From JAUWKC01 sp035529895 (lineage in GTDB: Bacteria > Planctomycetota > Phycisphaerae > Sedimentisphaerales > Anaerobacaceae): 24,449 nucleotides of DNA. Location of the stretch: contig DATKVV010000044.1 of assembly GCA_035529895.1 (NCBI GenBank), positions 1 through 24,449 of the forward strand, given 5' to 3'. The notes under the pieces are model-generated. The model was not told where the DNA came from, ran no database searches, and saw only the letters and a program-made list of their open reading frames with translations. The translations under genes and the position numbers were made by a program. This document shows positions 14,258 to 23,214 of the stretch, piece by piece. Each line of letters starts with the position of its first letter. Position 1 is the stretch's first letter.

Positions 14258-16078
14258 CTATTCATGATTTTGGCCCGCCTGTCCGAGATTCTTTATCGCT
14301 TCGTCGAGGTGGCGCAGCAAGTACTTCTTTGCCGGTCCGCCGAGGTGCTGCCAGGGCAAGATTTCTTCGGGGCTGAATTGTCTTAGTGCGGCCGTCTCGA
14401 CGTCCATCCCGAACTTCTCAAAAGCCCTGCGCCAGATTTCGTAGTTGAAACATTCGTCCCACAAATCGAACTTGGCGCCATTGCGCCAAGCCTCTTCAAC
14501 AGTATCGCACAGTCGTCTGTCACCTCGCCCAATCGCCGATTCCAAGACGCTGCGATTTACATGATGAAATTTGAACTGGAGGAATTTTGCGTTCAGTTTT
14601 CTTTTCTCGTCGAGAATCAGCCGCTTGGCATGCTCGAAATAGGCTGCTGGTTTCTGGGCGAGCCAGCCGAAGGGGGTGTGCGGCTTGGGGACAAGCCAGC
14701 TTACAGTAATGTTTATCTGCCCGGTTTTGTTATCGACCTTTTTGCGAAGCCTGGCCAATTCGAACGACAAATGCACAATCCGGATTATGTCGTGGTCGGT
14801 TTCGCCCGGCAGGCCGACCATAAAATAGAGTTTCAATTTCTGCCAGCCCGCGCGATAAGCGGCCTCAACGCCCGCAAACAAATCCTCGTCTTTCAGCGGC
14901 TTGTTAATAATCTTTCTTAGTCTTTCGCCGGCCGCTTCCACCGCGATTGTCAACCCGCTTTTTCGCACCGAAGTTACCAATATCGGCAGCAGCTTCAACT
15001 GCTGGTCCACACGCAGGCTCGGCAGTGACAGGCCGACGTATTTGTCGCGAAAATATTCGTGCAGCCTGGATACTAATTCCTCAAGCTTTGGATAGTCGGC
15101 CGTTGACAGACTCAGCAGGCTGACAGTGTCGAATCCCGTTGCGTGGTAGCAGGCTTTTGCAAGCTCCACAATCTTCTCAACGCTTCGGTGACGGATTGGC
15201 CTTCGGCAAAAGCCCGCCTGGCAGAACCGGCATCGGCCGGGGCAGCCCCGCATAATCTCGACGCTGACACGCTCGTGGACGGTCTGTGCAAACGGCACAA
15301 TCGGACGAAGCGGCGCGGTGGCATTTTCGAAATCCTCTACCACAGCGTTCTTGAATTGGGCAGGTAAACCCGGCAAGTCAGCCTGAAAAGATTTTATTTC
15401 ATTGTTGTCATATTCGAATTTGTAAAAAGCGGGGACATAAGCCCAGTCGAATCTTTCCGCGGCCGTAACAAGGATTTCCTTTTTAGCTGCGCCTTTTTTC
15501 TTCCGGGCTTTGACCAGTTGTATCAGCTCAACCACCGCCTCTTCACCTTCGCCGAGCAAGAACAGGTCGATGAATTCAGCCATAGGCTCGCAGCAATTGG
15601 CCATGCCGCCGCCGGCTATTACCAAAGGGTCGCTTTCCGCTCGCAGGCTGCTGCGAACATTAAGGCCGCCGAGGTCCAGCATATTCAGTACATTGGCGTA
15701 ACAAAGCTCGTTGGTCAGGCTAAAGCCAATAATGTCAAAGCTGCCCAGGGCCGCATTGGATTCGAGACTGAAAAGCGGAATTTTCTTGTCCCGCAGCAGT
15801 TTTTCGGCGTCAATCCAGGGGGCAAAGACGCGCTCGGCGGCCACCTTTTCCATCTTGTTGAGGATGTCGTAGATGATGGTCAGGCCCGTGTACGACATTG
15901 CTACTTCGTAAACGTCCGGAAAGCACAACGCCACCGTAAGCTCGCACCGCGCGAGGTCCTTCTTGATTTGGTTTATCTCGCCGCCGATATACCGGCTGGG
16001 CCTGCGTACATACGGCAGAAACTCCCGCTCAACCCGCTCGGCTAATATTGTCACGTCTCTTCTGGTCACAACCGGCAT
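14258..16078 (-). CDS. TIGR03960-type radical SAM protein
   Basis: A 606-residue radical SAM protein of the TIGR03960 type. Residues about 35-200 form a B12-binding-like domain (FPDVYEVAMSYTGLTIIYDI, then IIGFSLTNELCYANVLNMLD and GGGMANCCEPMAEFIDLFLL). The radical SAM core begins at RGCPGRCRFCQAGF with the cluster Cys C279, C283 and C286 (CxxxCxxC). VSLLSLSTADY, LPSLRVD, VEAAGERLRKIINK and FMVGLPGET follow in normal order. In many bacteria it lies next to, or is fused to, a TIGR03936/DUF2344 partner and ribonuclease G; no such partner is seen here. The target of the reaction is not known with certainty. The start at 16078 has no clear ribosome site. It diverges from apbE with about 80 bp between them. 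Confidence 0.87.
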   Translation of the reverse strand: MPVVTRRDVTILAERVEREFLPYVRRPSRYIGGEINQIKKDLARCELTVALCFPDVYEVAMSYTGLTIIYDILNKMEKVAAERVFAPWIDAEKLLRDKKIPLFSLESNAALGSFDIIGFSLTNELCYANVLNMLDLGGLNVRSSLRAESDPLVIAGGGMANCCEPMAEFIDLFLLGEGEEAVVELIQLVKARKKKGAAKKEILVTAAERFDWAYVPAFYKFEYDNNEIKSFQADLPGLPAQFKNAVVEDFENATAPLRPIVPFAQTVHERVSVEIMRGCPGRCRFCQAGFCRRPIRHRSVEKIVELAKACYHATGFDTVSLLSLSTADYPKLEELVSRLHEYFRDKYVGLSLPSLRVDQQLKLLPILVTSVRKSGLTIAVEAAGERLRKIINKPLKDEDLFAGVEAAYRAGWQKLKLYFMVGLPGETDHDIIRIVHLSFELARLRKKVDNKTGQINITVSWLVPKPHTPFGWLAQKPAAYFEHAKRLILDEKRKLNAKFLQFKFHHVNRSVLESAIGRGDRRLCDTVEEAWRNGAKFDLWDECFNYEIWRRAFEKFGMDVETAALRQFSPEEILPWQHLGGPAKKYLLRHLDEAIKNLGQAGQNHE

Positions 16079-16158
16079 TATAAATTGATTTCTGATTATT
16101 TCCTATTGATTATTGCCTCGCTATGGACTATCAAATCCTGTGTTGGGAAAGGGTTTTT

Positions 16159-17199
16159 ATGGATAAGCAGAATACTCGTATTGCGATTGGAATTATCGTT
16201 GCCGCGTTTTTGATTTTGGCGCTGCTTTTGCGACCGAAAGGGCACATCGAGTCCGACAGCGGATACCGCCAGGTTATGGGAACCTTCGCGCGTATTGTTG
16301 CGGTCGCGCCGGATTCGGGCACAGCTAAGAATTGCATCGAAGCGGCTTTTGCGGAACTGCGTCAGGTTGACGAGATGATGAGCGATTACAAAAGCGATTC
16401 GGAAATCAGCCGGGTTAATCGTGACGCCTACAAAGGTCCCGTCAAAGTAAGTGGGCCGACTTTTGAAGTCGCGCAAAAGGCGATTTACTTCAGTGAGCTT
16501 TCCGATGGCGCTTTTGATATTACCGTCGGGCCTCTGGTTGACTTGTGGCGCCTGGCGGCGGAGGCGAACGCTGTCCCCACCGAAGCCCAACTGCAGCAAG
16601 CGCGGGCGAAGGTCGGCTATGAGAAGCTGCTGCTCGATGCGAACGCCTTGACCGTGCGATTTGCCGTCGAAGGGATGCGGCTGGATATGGGCGGCATAGC
16701 AAAAGGATACGCAATCGACAAGGCGATTGAGGCGATGCAGAAGGGGGGGGCCCTCGGCGGGATGGTCGATGTGGGCGGCGACATCCGCTGTTTCGGCGTG
16801 CCTACACGCGGCAAAACGCACTGGCTCATCGGCCTGCAGGACCCGAACAGGCCCGAAGACTGGATTGACACGAGTAAGCCTTCGCTGGTCCTGAAATTGA
16901 ACGACGCGGCCATTGCCACCAGCGGCGACTATCGCCGATTCGTCCTGATAGACGGCCAAAAATACAGCCATATCCTCGATACGAAAACCGGCAGGGGCGG
17001 CAAAGGTTTTTCGAGCGTCACCATCATCGCCAAAAAGGCCGTTGATGCCGACGCACTGGCCACAGCGGTCAGCGTAATGGGCGCTGAAAAAGGCCTTGCC
17101 CTGATACAGAAGTTGCCCGATACCGAGGCGATTCTGATATCTCCGCGGCCGGAGTTCAAGCTTGTTAAAACCCCCGGCGCGGAGAACTACCTTAAGTGA
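16159..17199 (+). CDS. apbE: FAD:protein FMN transferase ApbE
   Basis: A 346-residue protein. A signal anchor (IAIGIIVAAFLILALLL) places the enzyme at the outer face of the membrane. It moves FMN from FAD onto Thr or Ser of target proteins such as RnfD and RnfG. All family signatures are present: MGTFARIVAVA, DEMMSDYKSDSEISRVN, GAFDITVGPLVDLW, DMGGIAKGYAIDKA, GGDIRCFG, TSGDYRRF, YSHILDTKTG and the metal-site DALATAVSVMG. The ATG at 16159 is preferred over 16123 because AAAGG lies at the right distance and the signal anchor then starts correctly. The gene lies 0.9 kb from the convergent 3' end of the rnf operon, whose flavoproteins are its likely clients. Confidence 0.93.
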   Translation: MDKQNTRIAIGIIVAAFLILALLLRPKGHIESDSGYRQVMGTFARIVAVAPDSGTAKNCIEAAFAELRQVDEMMSDYKSDSEISRVNRDAYKGPVKVSGPTFEVAQKAIYFSELSDGAFDITVGPLVDLWRLAAEANAVPTEAQLQQARAKVGYEKLLLDANALTVRFAVEGMRLDMGGIAKGYAIDKAIEAMQKGGALGGMVDVGGDIRCFGVPTRGKTHWLIGLQDPNRPEDWIDTSKPSLVLKLNDAAIATSGDYRRFVLIDGQKYSHILDTKTGRGGKGFSSVTIIAKKAVDADALATAVSVMGAEKGLALIQKLPDTEAILISPRPEFKLVKTPGAENYLK

Positions 17200-17410
17200 T
17201 TCACGGCTCTGACCGGTCGGCGCGTTTTCGGCGGCCTTCGTGAACTCGTGCGCAAGCGGTAGGTTGCGTCTTGCTCGGCGAAATCGCTGCCCAAGACAAT
17301 TGCGATTTTACGATGTATCTGGTAATTTAAGAACATCCGAAGGCTAAGGGGTGTTTATTGATGCTGTGTATGGACCCGGTATGTCAATCTGGGAGAAGAA
17401 GGAATTGCAA

Positions 17411-17902
17411 ATGGAACGATTCACTAAAGACGGGCGGCTTATTATTCCGCTGGCGCAGCGGAAAAAAGGCACAAAACGGACGGACGAGGAAAAAGTAAGG
17501 TATGTTGTAAGCGAAGCATACTGTCCCAACGGCTGCAATATTATCGACAAGGAGCACGAAATAAACGGCGCGGCCGGACTGCGGATGAAATTTAAGCGGC
17601 CCGGCATGGAGGGCGAATTCGTTCTGTCGGCGATACAGGGGGACCTGGACAAAATCATCCTCTCGGGCCGGCTGGAAGACAGGGTAAAAGACGAATTGTA
17701 CTGCCCGCACTGCGGCGTCATGTTCAAGAAACTGGTCAACTGCAGCTGCAAACCCGATGCGGACATGGTCGTTATCGGATTGACGCCCGAGCTTGATTTT
17801 AATAATGCAATCTCGTTCTGCAACGTGACCGGCTGCGCCAACGGCACTACCATCAAATCGGGCGACGTCATCAGGCACGTGCAGCTCTGGGGGGCAATCT
17901 GA
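17411..17902 (+). CDS. Conserved-looking Cys-rich protein, unknown function
   Basis: A 163-residue soluble protein with no recognised family. Cys residues come in groups: CPNGC in the first third, CPHCG, then CSC and CNVTGC, in the pattern expected of metal (zinc or Fe-S) binding. No signal peptide or membrane segment is visible. The ATG at 17411 has GAAGGA 7 bases upstream; earlier in-frame starts (17351 GTG, 17381 ATG) lack this. It converges on rnfB (stops about 150 bp apart) and follows apbE, so it sits with redox genes, but a functional link is only a guess. Confidence 0.65.
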   Translation: MERFTKDGRLIIPLAQRKKGTKRTDEEKVRYVVSEAYCPNGCNIIDKEHEINGAAGLRMKFKRPGMEGEFVLSAIQGDLDKIILSGRLEDRVKDELYCPHCGVMFKKLVNCSCKPDADMVVIGLTPELDFNNAISFCNVTGCANGTTIKSGDVIRHVQLWGAI

Positions 17903-18051
17903 AAATTAGAGACGTATGACGACGGTCAGTGTCATTGGCCTGAAAAAAAGCGTTGCCTTAATGGGGAAATTGCCGGAATGGTGGCTTCCGTGCCGGATTA
18001 CAAGCCTACCGAGCTGGCTGGCGCGGAAATGTATATCAAGTGGCCCACGGC

Positions 18052-18936
18052 TCACGCGGCTGGGGCTTTTTCGGCGGTCTTTTTGGCAGGGCGGGGCGCC
18101 GGCGCGGTGGGGCCGCGGAGGACGATGACGCCGGTGGGGCATTTGTTCATGGCGGTTTCGGTCTTGTCGTCGGGCTCGTACTTGATATGGTCGAGGCGCG
18201 CGAGATTGTCCTCCACCTTGAATATGTCACTCTGTTTTGCGCAGATGCCGCAGCCGATACACCCGACCCGGCACATCGAACGCGTTGCCTTCCCCGTCTC
18301 TTTACTGCGGCAGGCGACGGTCATCATATTTTCGTGGGCAAACGGGACCATTTCGATAATGTTGCGGGGACACGCTTTCGAACACGCCGTGCAGCCCGTG
18401 CATTTTTGGTAATCGACGGTTGCGAGGCCGTCAATGACGTGGAGTGCGTCGAACTTGCAGGCGCGTGTGCAGTCGCCGAATCCGAGGCAGCCGAACTTGC
18501 AGGCCTGTACGTTGGGCAGCGCGTTTGCGGCGGTGCAGCTCGGGATTCCCTGATACTCGGCGTAGTAGGTTCTGTCTTCGGTGTGCGCCCGGCAGTGCAC
18601 AATCGGCCTTCGCATTGGGCCGGAGTCGCTTATATGGAGGTTCAGTACTGCGGCGATTTTTTCGGATGTTTTTGGTCCGCCTGGTGCGCATTTGCCGATG
18701 AGTTCGGGGTCTGCCAGCACGGCCCTGGCGTAGGACGAGCAGCCGGCGAAGCCGCAGGCGCCGCAATCCAGGTTCGGCAGCGCTTTATGGATTTGCTCCA
18801 CCTTTGGGTCAACCTCGACCTTGAGCTTTACGCTGGCGATTAGCAGCACGATGGCAAAGCCTGCTCCGAGGCCCAACATGGTCAGACCGGCCGGCCATGC
18901 GCTGCTCCATAATTGAAAAATGTCGGCCAAAATCAT
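18052..18936 (-). CDS. rnfB: Rnf complex subunit RnfB, multi Fe-S ferredoxin-type protein
   Basis: A 294-residue RnfB, which passes electrons between ferredoxin and the membrane part of Rnf. One N-terminal helix (GLTMLGLGAGFAIVLLIASV) anchors it. The Fes-type cluster site follows: LDCGACGFAGC with C83 (C58, C61, C66, C83). Then come CKFGCLGFGDCTRACKFDAL, CTGCTACSKACPRNII, and an additional set MCRVGCIGCGICAKQSDIF with NKCPTGVI, pointing to several [4Fe-4S] clusters. The C-terminal tail is Pro/Ala/Lys-rich and adds nothing known. The start ATG overlaps the rnfA stop by 4 bases (ATGA), so the two are translationally coupled. It is the last gene of the operon. Confidence 0.95.
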   Translation of the reverse strand: MILADIFQLWSSAWPAGLTMLGLGAGFAIVLLIASVKLKVEVDPKVEQIHKALPNLDCGACGFAGCSSYARAVLADPELIGKCAPGGPKTSEKIAAVLNLHISDSGPMRRPIVHCRAHTEDRTYYAEYQGIPSCTAANALPNVQACKFGCLGFGDCTRACKFDALHVIDGLATVDYQKCTGCTACSKACPRNIIEMVPFAHENMMTVACRSKETGKATRSMCRVGCIGCGICAKQSDIFKVEDNLARLDHIKYEPDDKTETAMNKCPTGVIVLRGPTAPAPRPAKKTAEKAPAA

Positions 18937-19523
18937 CTAATCATTCCCGCAAAACCCATAAAGGCCAGGGCAAGCAGCCCGGCGGTAATCAGCGTAATCG
19001 GGGCGCCCCTGAGGCACCTGGGTACATCGGCCAGATTCAGGTTCTCCCGAATACCGGCCATAATGCAAATCGCCATTGTAAAGCCGATGCCTGCGCCGAA
19101 GCTCAGCACGGCGGCTTCGAGCAGGTTGTCGATTTCCCAGAGGTTGATAAACAGGCACAGTCCGAGGATTGCGCAGTTGGTGGTTATCAGCGGCAGAAAT
19201 ATGCCGAAGCTCTCGTACAGCGAAGGGAAGAATTTCCGCAGATACATCTCGACAAGCTGAACAGCGCCGGCAATAACCAGTATGAAGCAGACGTACCGCG
19301 TGACTTCGAGTCCGGCTTTCATAAGAACCCAGTGGTCAATCATCCATGTCATCGCCCCGCTGAGCGTCACAACGAAAGTCACCGCCAGGCCCATCCCGAA
19401 GGCCATATCTATCCGGCCGGACACGCCGAGATAGGGACAGATGCCGAGAAACTTCGTAAAAACGAGGTTATTTATTATCACGATGGATATGAAAGCCAGA
19501 AGCAGAATGGTCAGTGTATCCAT
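18933..19523 (-). CDS. rnfA: Rnf complex subunit RnfA, integral membrane protein
   Basis: A 196-residue membrane protein with six predicted helices, one of the paired RnfA/RnfE (NqrE/NqrD-like) subunits. Family signatures: IVIINNLVFTKFLGICPYLGVS near the N-terminus and LPLITTNCAILGLCLF in the middle; the Cys in each (CPYLG and TNC) are the residues that hold the shared membrane [2Fe-2S] cluster between the two subunits. AGGAG lies before the start, 12 bp after rnfE. Confidence 0.95.
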   Translation of the reverse strand: MDTLTILLLAFISIVIINNLVFTKFLGICPYLGVSGRIDMAFGMGLAVTFVVTLSGAMTWMIDHWVLMKAGLEVTRYVCFILVIAGAVQLVEMYLRKFFPSLYESFGIFLPLITTNCAILGLCLFINLWEIDNLLEAAVLSFGAGIGFTMAICIMAGIRENLNLADVPRCLRGAPITLITAGLLALAFMGFAGMIR

Positions 19524-19535
19524 AAATTGCGTCTC

Positions 19536-20153
19536 CTAAGCCTTCTTTTTTGTTATGGTGTTAACCAGACCCAGCATCAGGCCCAAAGTTATAAAGGCCC
19601 CCACCGGCATGCTCATCGCCGCCCACGGTACAAAGACCGCCGGCATCACCTGCTGCTCGAATATCTTCCCCGTCGCGAGCAGTTCCCTGACCGACGCCAG
19701 CACGCAAAGCGTCATCGTGAACCCCAGCCCCATTCCGATCGCATCGACGAGGCTGACCGCCAGGCCGTTCTTGCTGGCGCAGGCCTCTGCGCGGCAGATT
19801 ATGATGCAGTTGACGATAATCAGGGGGACATAGGGGCCGAGCCTTTCGCTCATCTCCGGCAAAAACGCCTTTAGAAACAGGTCGGCGATGGTGACAAAGG
19901 CGGCGATGGTCAGGGTGAACATCAGGATTCGCAGGTGCGGCTTGAGCAGGTTCCGCATCAGGCTGACGACGAGGTTGCTGCAGACCAGGACGAAGATGAC
20001 GCTGCAGCCCATAGTCAGCGCCGGCCTGACCGCGGCGGTAACGGCCAGCGTCGGACACATCCCCAATACCAGCCGCAGTACCGGGTTTTCATTCCAAAGA
20101 CCCGCTATAAAAGTCTGCCCCAGTGCCGGCTTATCCAGTGCCTCACTTGCCAT
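19536..20153 (-). CDS. rnfE: Rnf complex subunit RnfE, integral membrane protein
   Basis: A 205-residue membrane protein, partner of RnfA. Typical text includes GLWNENPVLRLVLGMCPTLAV at the start, VPLIIVNCIIICRAEACASK and a C-terminal GLGFTMTLCVLASVREL. The Cys in GMCPTLAV and VNCIII correspond to those of RnfA for the shared cluster. The gene overlaps the 3' end of rnfG by 11 bases, a tight operon junction; a weak AGCAGG precedes the ATG. Confidence 0.94.
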   Translation of the reverse strand: MASEALDKPALGQTFIAGLWNENPVLRLVLGMCPTLAVTAAVRPALTMGCSVIFVLVCSNLVVSLMRNLLKPHLRILMFTLTIAAFVTIADLFLKAFLPEMSERLGPYVPLIIVNCIIICRAEACASKNGLAVSLVDAIGMGLGFTMTLCVLASVRELLATGKIFEQQVMPAVFVPWAAMSMPVGAFITLGLMLGLVNTITKKKA

Positions 20154-20763
20154 TGCCTGCTGACCCCTTCGTTTGCAAGTGTTCCCTTACCGTATCAATG
20201 TACGTATTGAATATCTTGACCACGGCCTCGCTGCTGACGGTCGCCCCACTGATGGCGACGATTTCTGAGTCGATTTTCTTGTCGTCGCCCGTTTTTACCA
20301 GTTGCAGTTTGCCCGCCGGCGCGTCACGGAACTGGCTGCTGAAATAGCTGTCTTTTATCTTGTCGCCGAAGCCGGGCGTCTCGTTGCTCGCCAGGACTTT
20401 GAAGCCCAGGAACTTTTCGCACTTGCCGTCAACTGCTATGACCAGCTTTATCTTGTCCTGGAATCCGGAACCCACAGCGATAAAAGCGAAACCGACGGTT
20501 CGGCCGCTGCCATCGAGGGCCCGGTAAATATCCGTTTTCACAACTTTGGCTTTAGTGTCCGGTATTTCGACGGCCTGGGCTGCAACATCAAAGCTGTTCG
20601 CATCAGCGATGAGGTCGGTCATCAGCCGGTTGCGCTTGTCTATTTCATTCTGCACAATTCTCTCCGACCACGCGGCATTCGCAACGGCTATCAAAAGACC
20701 GAAGAAGAACGATGAAACAATCAGCAGCCAGCTCTGCTCAAAAAAGTGTTTTATGTTAGACAT
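20143..20763 (-). CDS. rnfG: Rnf complex subunit RnfG, FMN-binding protein
   Basis: A 206-residue RnfG with one N-terminal helix (SWLLIVSSFFFGLLIAVANA) and a periplasmic FMN-binding domain (GFAFIAVGSGFQDKIKLVIA, ETPGFGDKI). Covalent FMN is expected on Thr175 in ISGATVSS. The ApbE recognition motif is usually D-x-x-S/T-G-A-T; here the Asp position is Val169 (VAISGAT), one base away from an Asp codon. It overlaps rnfD by 8 bases upstream and rnfE by 11 downstream. Confidence 0.94.
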   Translation of the reverse strand: MSNIKHFFEQSWLLIVSSFFFGLLIAVANAAWSERIVQNEIDKRNRLMTDLIADANSFDVAAQAVEIPDTKAKVVKTDIYRALDGSGRTVGFAFIAVGSGFQDKIKLVIAVDGKCEKFLGFKVLASNETPGFGDKIKDSYFSSQFRDAPAGKLQLVKTGDDKKIDSEIVAISGATVSSEAVVKIFNTYIDTVREHLQTKGSAGNGK

Positions 20764-21775
20764 GGGGCCTGCCTCCTGCCGGGATTAGCTTGCAGAACCG
20801 GTCAATCAAAGGCGTCACCGCGTTCATCAGAAGGACAGAATACATCACGCCTTCCGGATATTCCCCGACGATTCTTATGAGCATCGTTACCGTCCCGACC
20901 CCGATTCCGAATATCCACATTCCCCTTGTGGTCAGAGGGGCGGTGACAGGGTCGGTAGCTATGAAAAACGCGCCGATTAATAAGCCCCCGCTGCATAAAT
21001 GAAACACCGGCGACGCATAAGCTTGCGTATTTATAAGGTAAGCAACCCCGGAGAACACAAAAGCCGAGAGTGTTACCGCCAGCGGGATATGAAAGCTTAT
21101 TGTGCGCCTTGCCAGCAGATATATGCCGCCAATCAGAAGGGCCAAAGCGCTGGTTTCGCCGAGGCACCCCCCAACTTCGCCTGTGAACGCCGCCCTGAGC
21201 TGCTCATTGAGGGCGTCCGCCCCCGTTCTGGCTTTTTGCGCCTGTTTGCTCAATGCCAGCGGCGTCGCCTGTGTACGCGTGTCGAGCATGTTGTCGGCGG
21301 AGATTCTTGGCATTTTGGCGTCTATGGTTGCCGGCACGGTCCAGGTGGTCATCAGCATCCCGAAGGAGGCTGTCAGGAAGGCCCTGCCTGCCATGGCAGG
21401 GTTGAAGATGTTTGCGCCGAGTCCCCCGAAAACCATTTTGCCGATGGCGATGGCGAAGCCGGAGCCGATTACCGCCGCCCATACAGGCAGGACCGGCGGA
21501 ACCGACAGCGCCAGGATTATACCGGTAACGACGGCGCTGAAGTCGCCGAGCGATTCGAGGGGGTTTGACTTTCTACGGATTACATTGCAGAGCCATTCGG
21601 TGATTACCGCTGAAACAACGCACGTCGGGATAAGTATGAATGCGTGGATACGGAAATAATACCCCGCTGTTATCATCGCCGGGACCAAGCCTATGACAAC
21701 GTCTATCATTACACTGCGCGTCGAAAGCGGCTTGCTGATATGCGGTGCAGGCGAAACTGTTATCTGACTGAGCAT
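20756..21775 (-). CDS. rnfD: Rnf complex subunit RnfD, integral membrane flavoprotein
   Basis: A 339-residue membrane protein of the NqrB/RnfD family, central to ion pumping. It opens with SPAPHISKPLSTRSVMIDVV and has the conserved LGDFSAVVTGIILALSVPP and GGLGANIFNPAMAGRAFL. FMN should be bound covalently at Thr171 in DTRTQATPLAL, which fits the ApbE consensus well. C-terminal helices include LLIGAFFIATDPVTAPLT and the GEYPEGVMYSVLLMNA motif. The gene lies 41 bp after rnfC and overlaps rnfG. Confidence 0.95.
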   Translation of the reverse strand: MLSQITVSPAPHISKPLSTRSVMIDVVIGLVPAMITAGYYFRIHAFILIPTCVVSAVITEWLCNVIRRKSNPLESLGDFSAVVTGIILALSVPPVLPVWAAVIGSGFAIAIGKMVFGGLGANIFNPAMAGRAFLTASFGMLMTTWTVPATIDAKMPRISADNMLDTRTQATPLALSKQAQKARTGADALNEQLRAAFTGEVGGCLGETSALALLIGGIYLLARRTISFHIPLAVTLSAFVFSGVAYLINTQAYASPVFHLCSGGLLIGAFFIATDPVTAPLTTRGMWIFGIGVGTVTMLIRIVGEYPEGVMYSVLLMNAVTPLIDRFCKLIPAGGRPHV

Positions 21776-21816
21776 TTAACTTTTCCCGTATAATTTACTA
21801 CTGACTCCAACCACCG

Positions 21817-23196
21817 CTATTGCGGCATCTTTTTCTTTTGTCTGGCGAGAAAGATTTTGCCCGTTTTTATATATCCTGTAAGTTCGACGTTGGCCGGGCA
21901 CACATAGCTGCAGCAGCCGCATTCGGTACAGGCGTTAATGTAATAACCTTCCGCCACATCCAGAAGATTGTTCTTCACGGCATGGGCTATCTTCGTCGGG
22001 TTCAGATGCTCAGGGCAAACCTCCAGGCATCTGCCGCAGCGAATACAGGCCGTCTGCCGTCCCGCGAATTTGGCGCTGCCGATTTGTTTTCTTGTTAATA
22101 CCGTTATTGCATTCGTGGTTTTTGTGATGGGCGTTGTCAAATCGGCGATTGCTATTCCCATCATTGGTCCGCCGAGCACCACCTTGGCCGATTTCTGGGT
22201 CACTCCCCCGCAAAAATCGATAAGGTCGGCCACTGGCAGGCCTATAGGCACGTAGAGATTGCCGGGATTGGCGATGGCTTCCCCGCTGACGGTCACCGCG
22301 CGGTGTGTCAGCGGCGCATTGCAGACCACAGCTTCGGCAATAGCGGCCGTCGTGGCCGCGTTGAGCACCACTACGCCAATCATGGGCGGAATCCCGCCCG
22401 TGGGGACATACTTTCCAAGAATCGCTCTTATAAGCTGTCTTTCCCCTCCCTGCGGATACTTTGTCCTGACCGGGACTACCTTAATGTCTTCGGCGTTTCT
22501 GTGAGTCTTAACAGCGGCGTTCAAAACCTTTATAGCCCTGGGCTTGTTATCCTCGATGCCGATGAAGACCTTCGAACAGCCGGATGCTTTCCTGGCAAGC
22601 TTTATCCCCGCGATAATCTGGTGCGTCCATTCGAGCATGATGCGATAGTCACAGGTTATATACGGCTCGCACTCGCAGCCGTTGATGACCAGCGTTTGTT
22701 TTGGCAGTCGCGGATTGGGCTCTATCTTTACCCTCGTCGGAAACCCCGCTCCGCCCATGCCGACAATACCCGCTTCGCGCACAGCAGCGCATATCTTCTC
22801 CACCGAATACGCGTCCTCATCGAAATCGCCGCCAAACCTGGCGCTGGCGGGCTGCTTGAGCGGATTATTTTCGGCATCTGCCTCAATAATTACGGCCAGG
22901 CTCCGACCGAGAACTGCATGGGATTGCAAGGCAATTTCTTTTACCTTGCCGTTAATGGGTGAATGAACCGGCGCAGATACAAAGGCATCGCTGTCCCCAA
23001 TCTTCTGACCGGCCTGAACCGCGTCCCCTTTCCTGACCAGCGGCTCGCAAACCGCCCCCGTGTGCTGGCTGAGCATCACGGCGACCTGCCTGGGGACAGG
23101 ACCCGGCTGTATCGCACTTTTTTCAGTAAGGCCTTTGCTTTCCGGCGGGTGAGTGCCGCCTTTAAAAGTAAACCTGCCTTTGGTCTGGACTTTCAT
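21817..23196 (-). CDS. rnfC: Rnf complex subunit RnfC, NADH-side Fe-S flavoprotein
   Basis: A 459-residue RnfC, the peripheral subunit that exchanges electrons with NAD/NADH. The N-terminus has the family opening FKGGTHPPESK. GIVGMGGAGFPTRVKI (144-158) is the FMN/NADH region, followed by INGCECEPYITCDYRIM. Two ferredoxin-type cluster motifs close the protein: CIRCGRCLEVCP (C384 to C394) and CTECGCCSYVCP (C423 to C433), both canonical. It begins 18 bp after the small leading gene with a weak ribosome site, so translation may depend on coupling. Confidence 0.95.
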   Translation of the reverse strand: MKVQTKGRFTFKGGTHPPESKGLTEKSAIQPGPVPRQVAVMLSQHTGAVCEPLVRKGDAVQAGQKIGDSDAFVSAPVHSPINGKVKEIALQSHAVLGRSLAVIIEADAENNPLKQPASARFGGDFDEDAYSVEKICAAVREAGIVGMGGAGFPTRVKIEPNPRLPKQTLVINGCECEPYITCDYRIMLEWTHQIIAGIKLARKASGCSKVFIGIEDNKPRAIKVLNAAVKTHRNAEDIKVVPVRTKYPQGGERQLIRAILGKYVPTGGIPPMIGVVVLNAATTAAIAEAVVCNAPLTHRAVTVSGEAIANPGNLYVPIGLPVADLIDFCGGVTQKSAKVVLGGPMMGIAIADLTTPITKTTNAITVLTRKQIGSAKFAGRQTACIRCGRCLEVCPEHLNPTKIAHAVKNNLLDVAEGYYINACTECGCCSYVCPANVELTGYIKTGKIFLARQKKKMPQ

Positions 23197-23214
23197 ACCA
23201 CCGTTGAAAAAACC

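Noticed and set aside
18040..18843. Long plus-strand open frame (267 codons) across rnfB
   Set aside because: It is antisense to a clear rnfB with many conserved Cys motifs; its translation has no family resemblance and is a product of GC-rich codons.
18897..19874. Plus-strand open frame of 325 codons across rnfA and rnfE
   Set aside because: Polar, low-complexity text opposite two well-conserved membrane proteins; a shadow frame.
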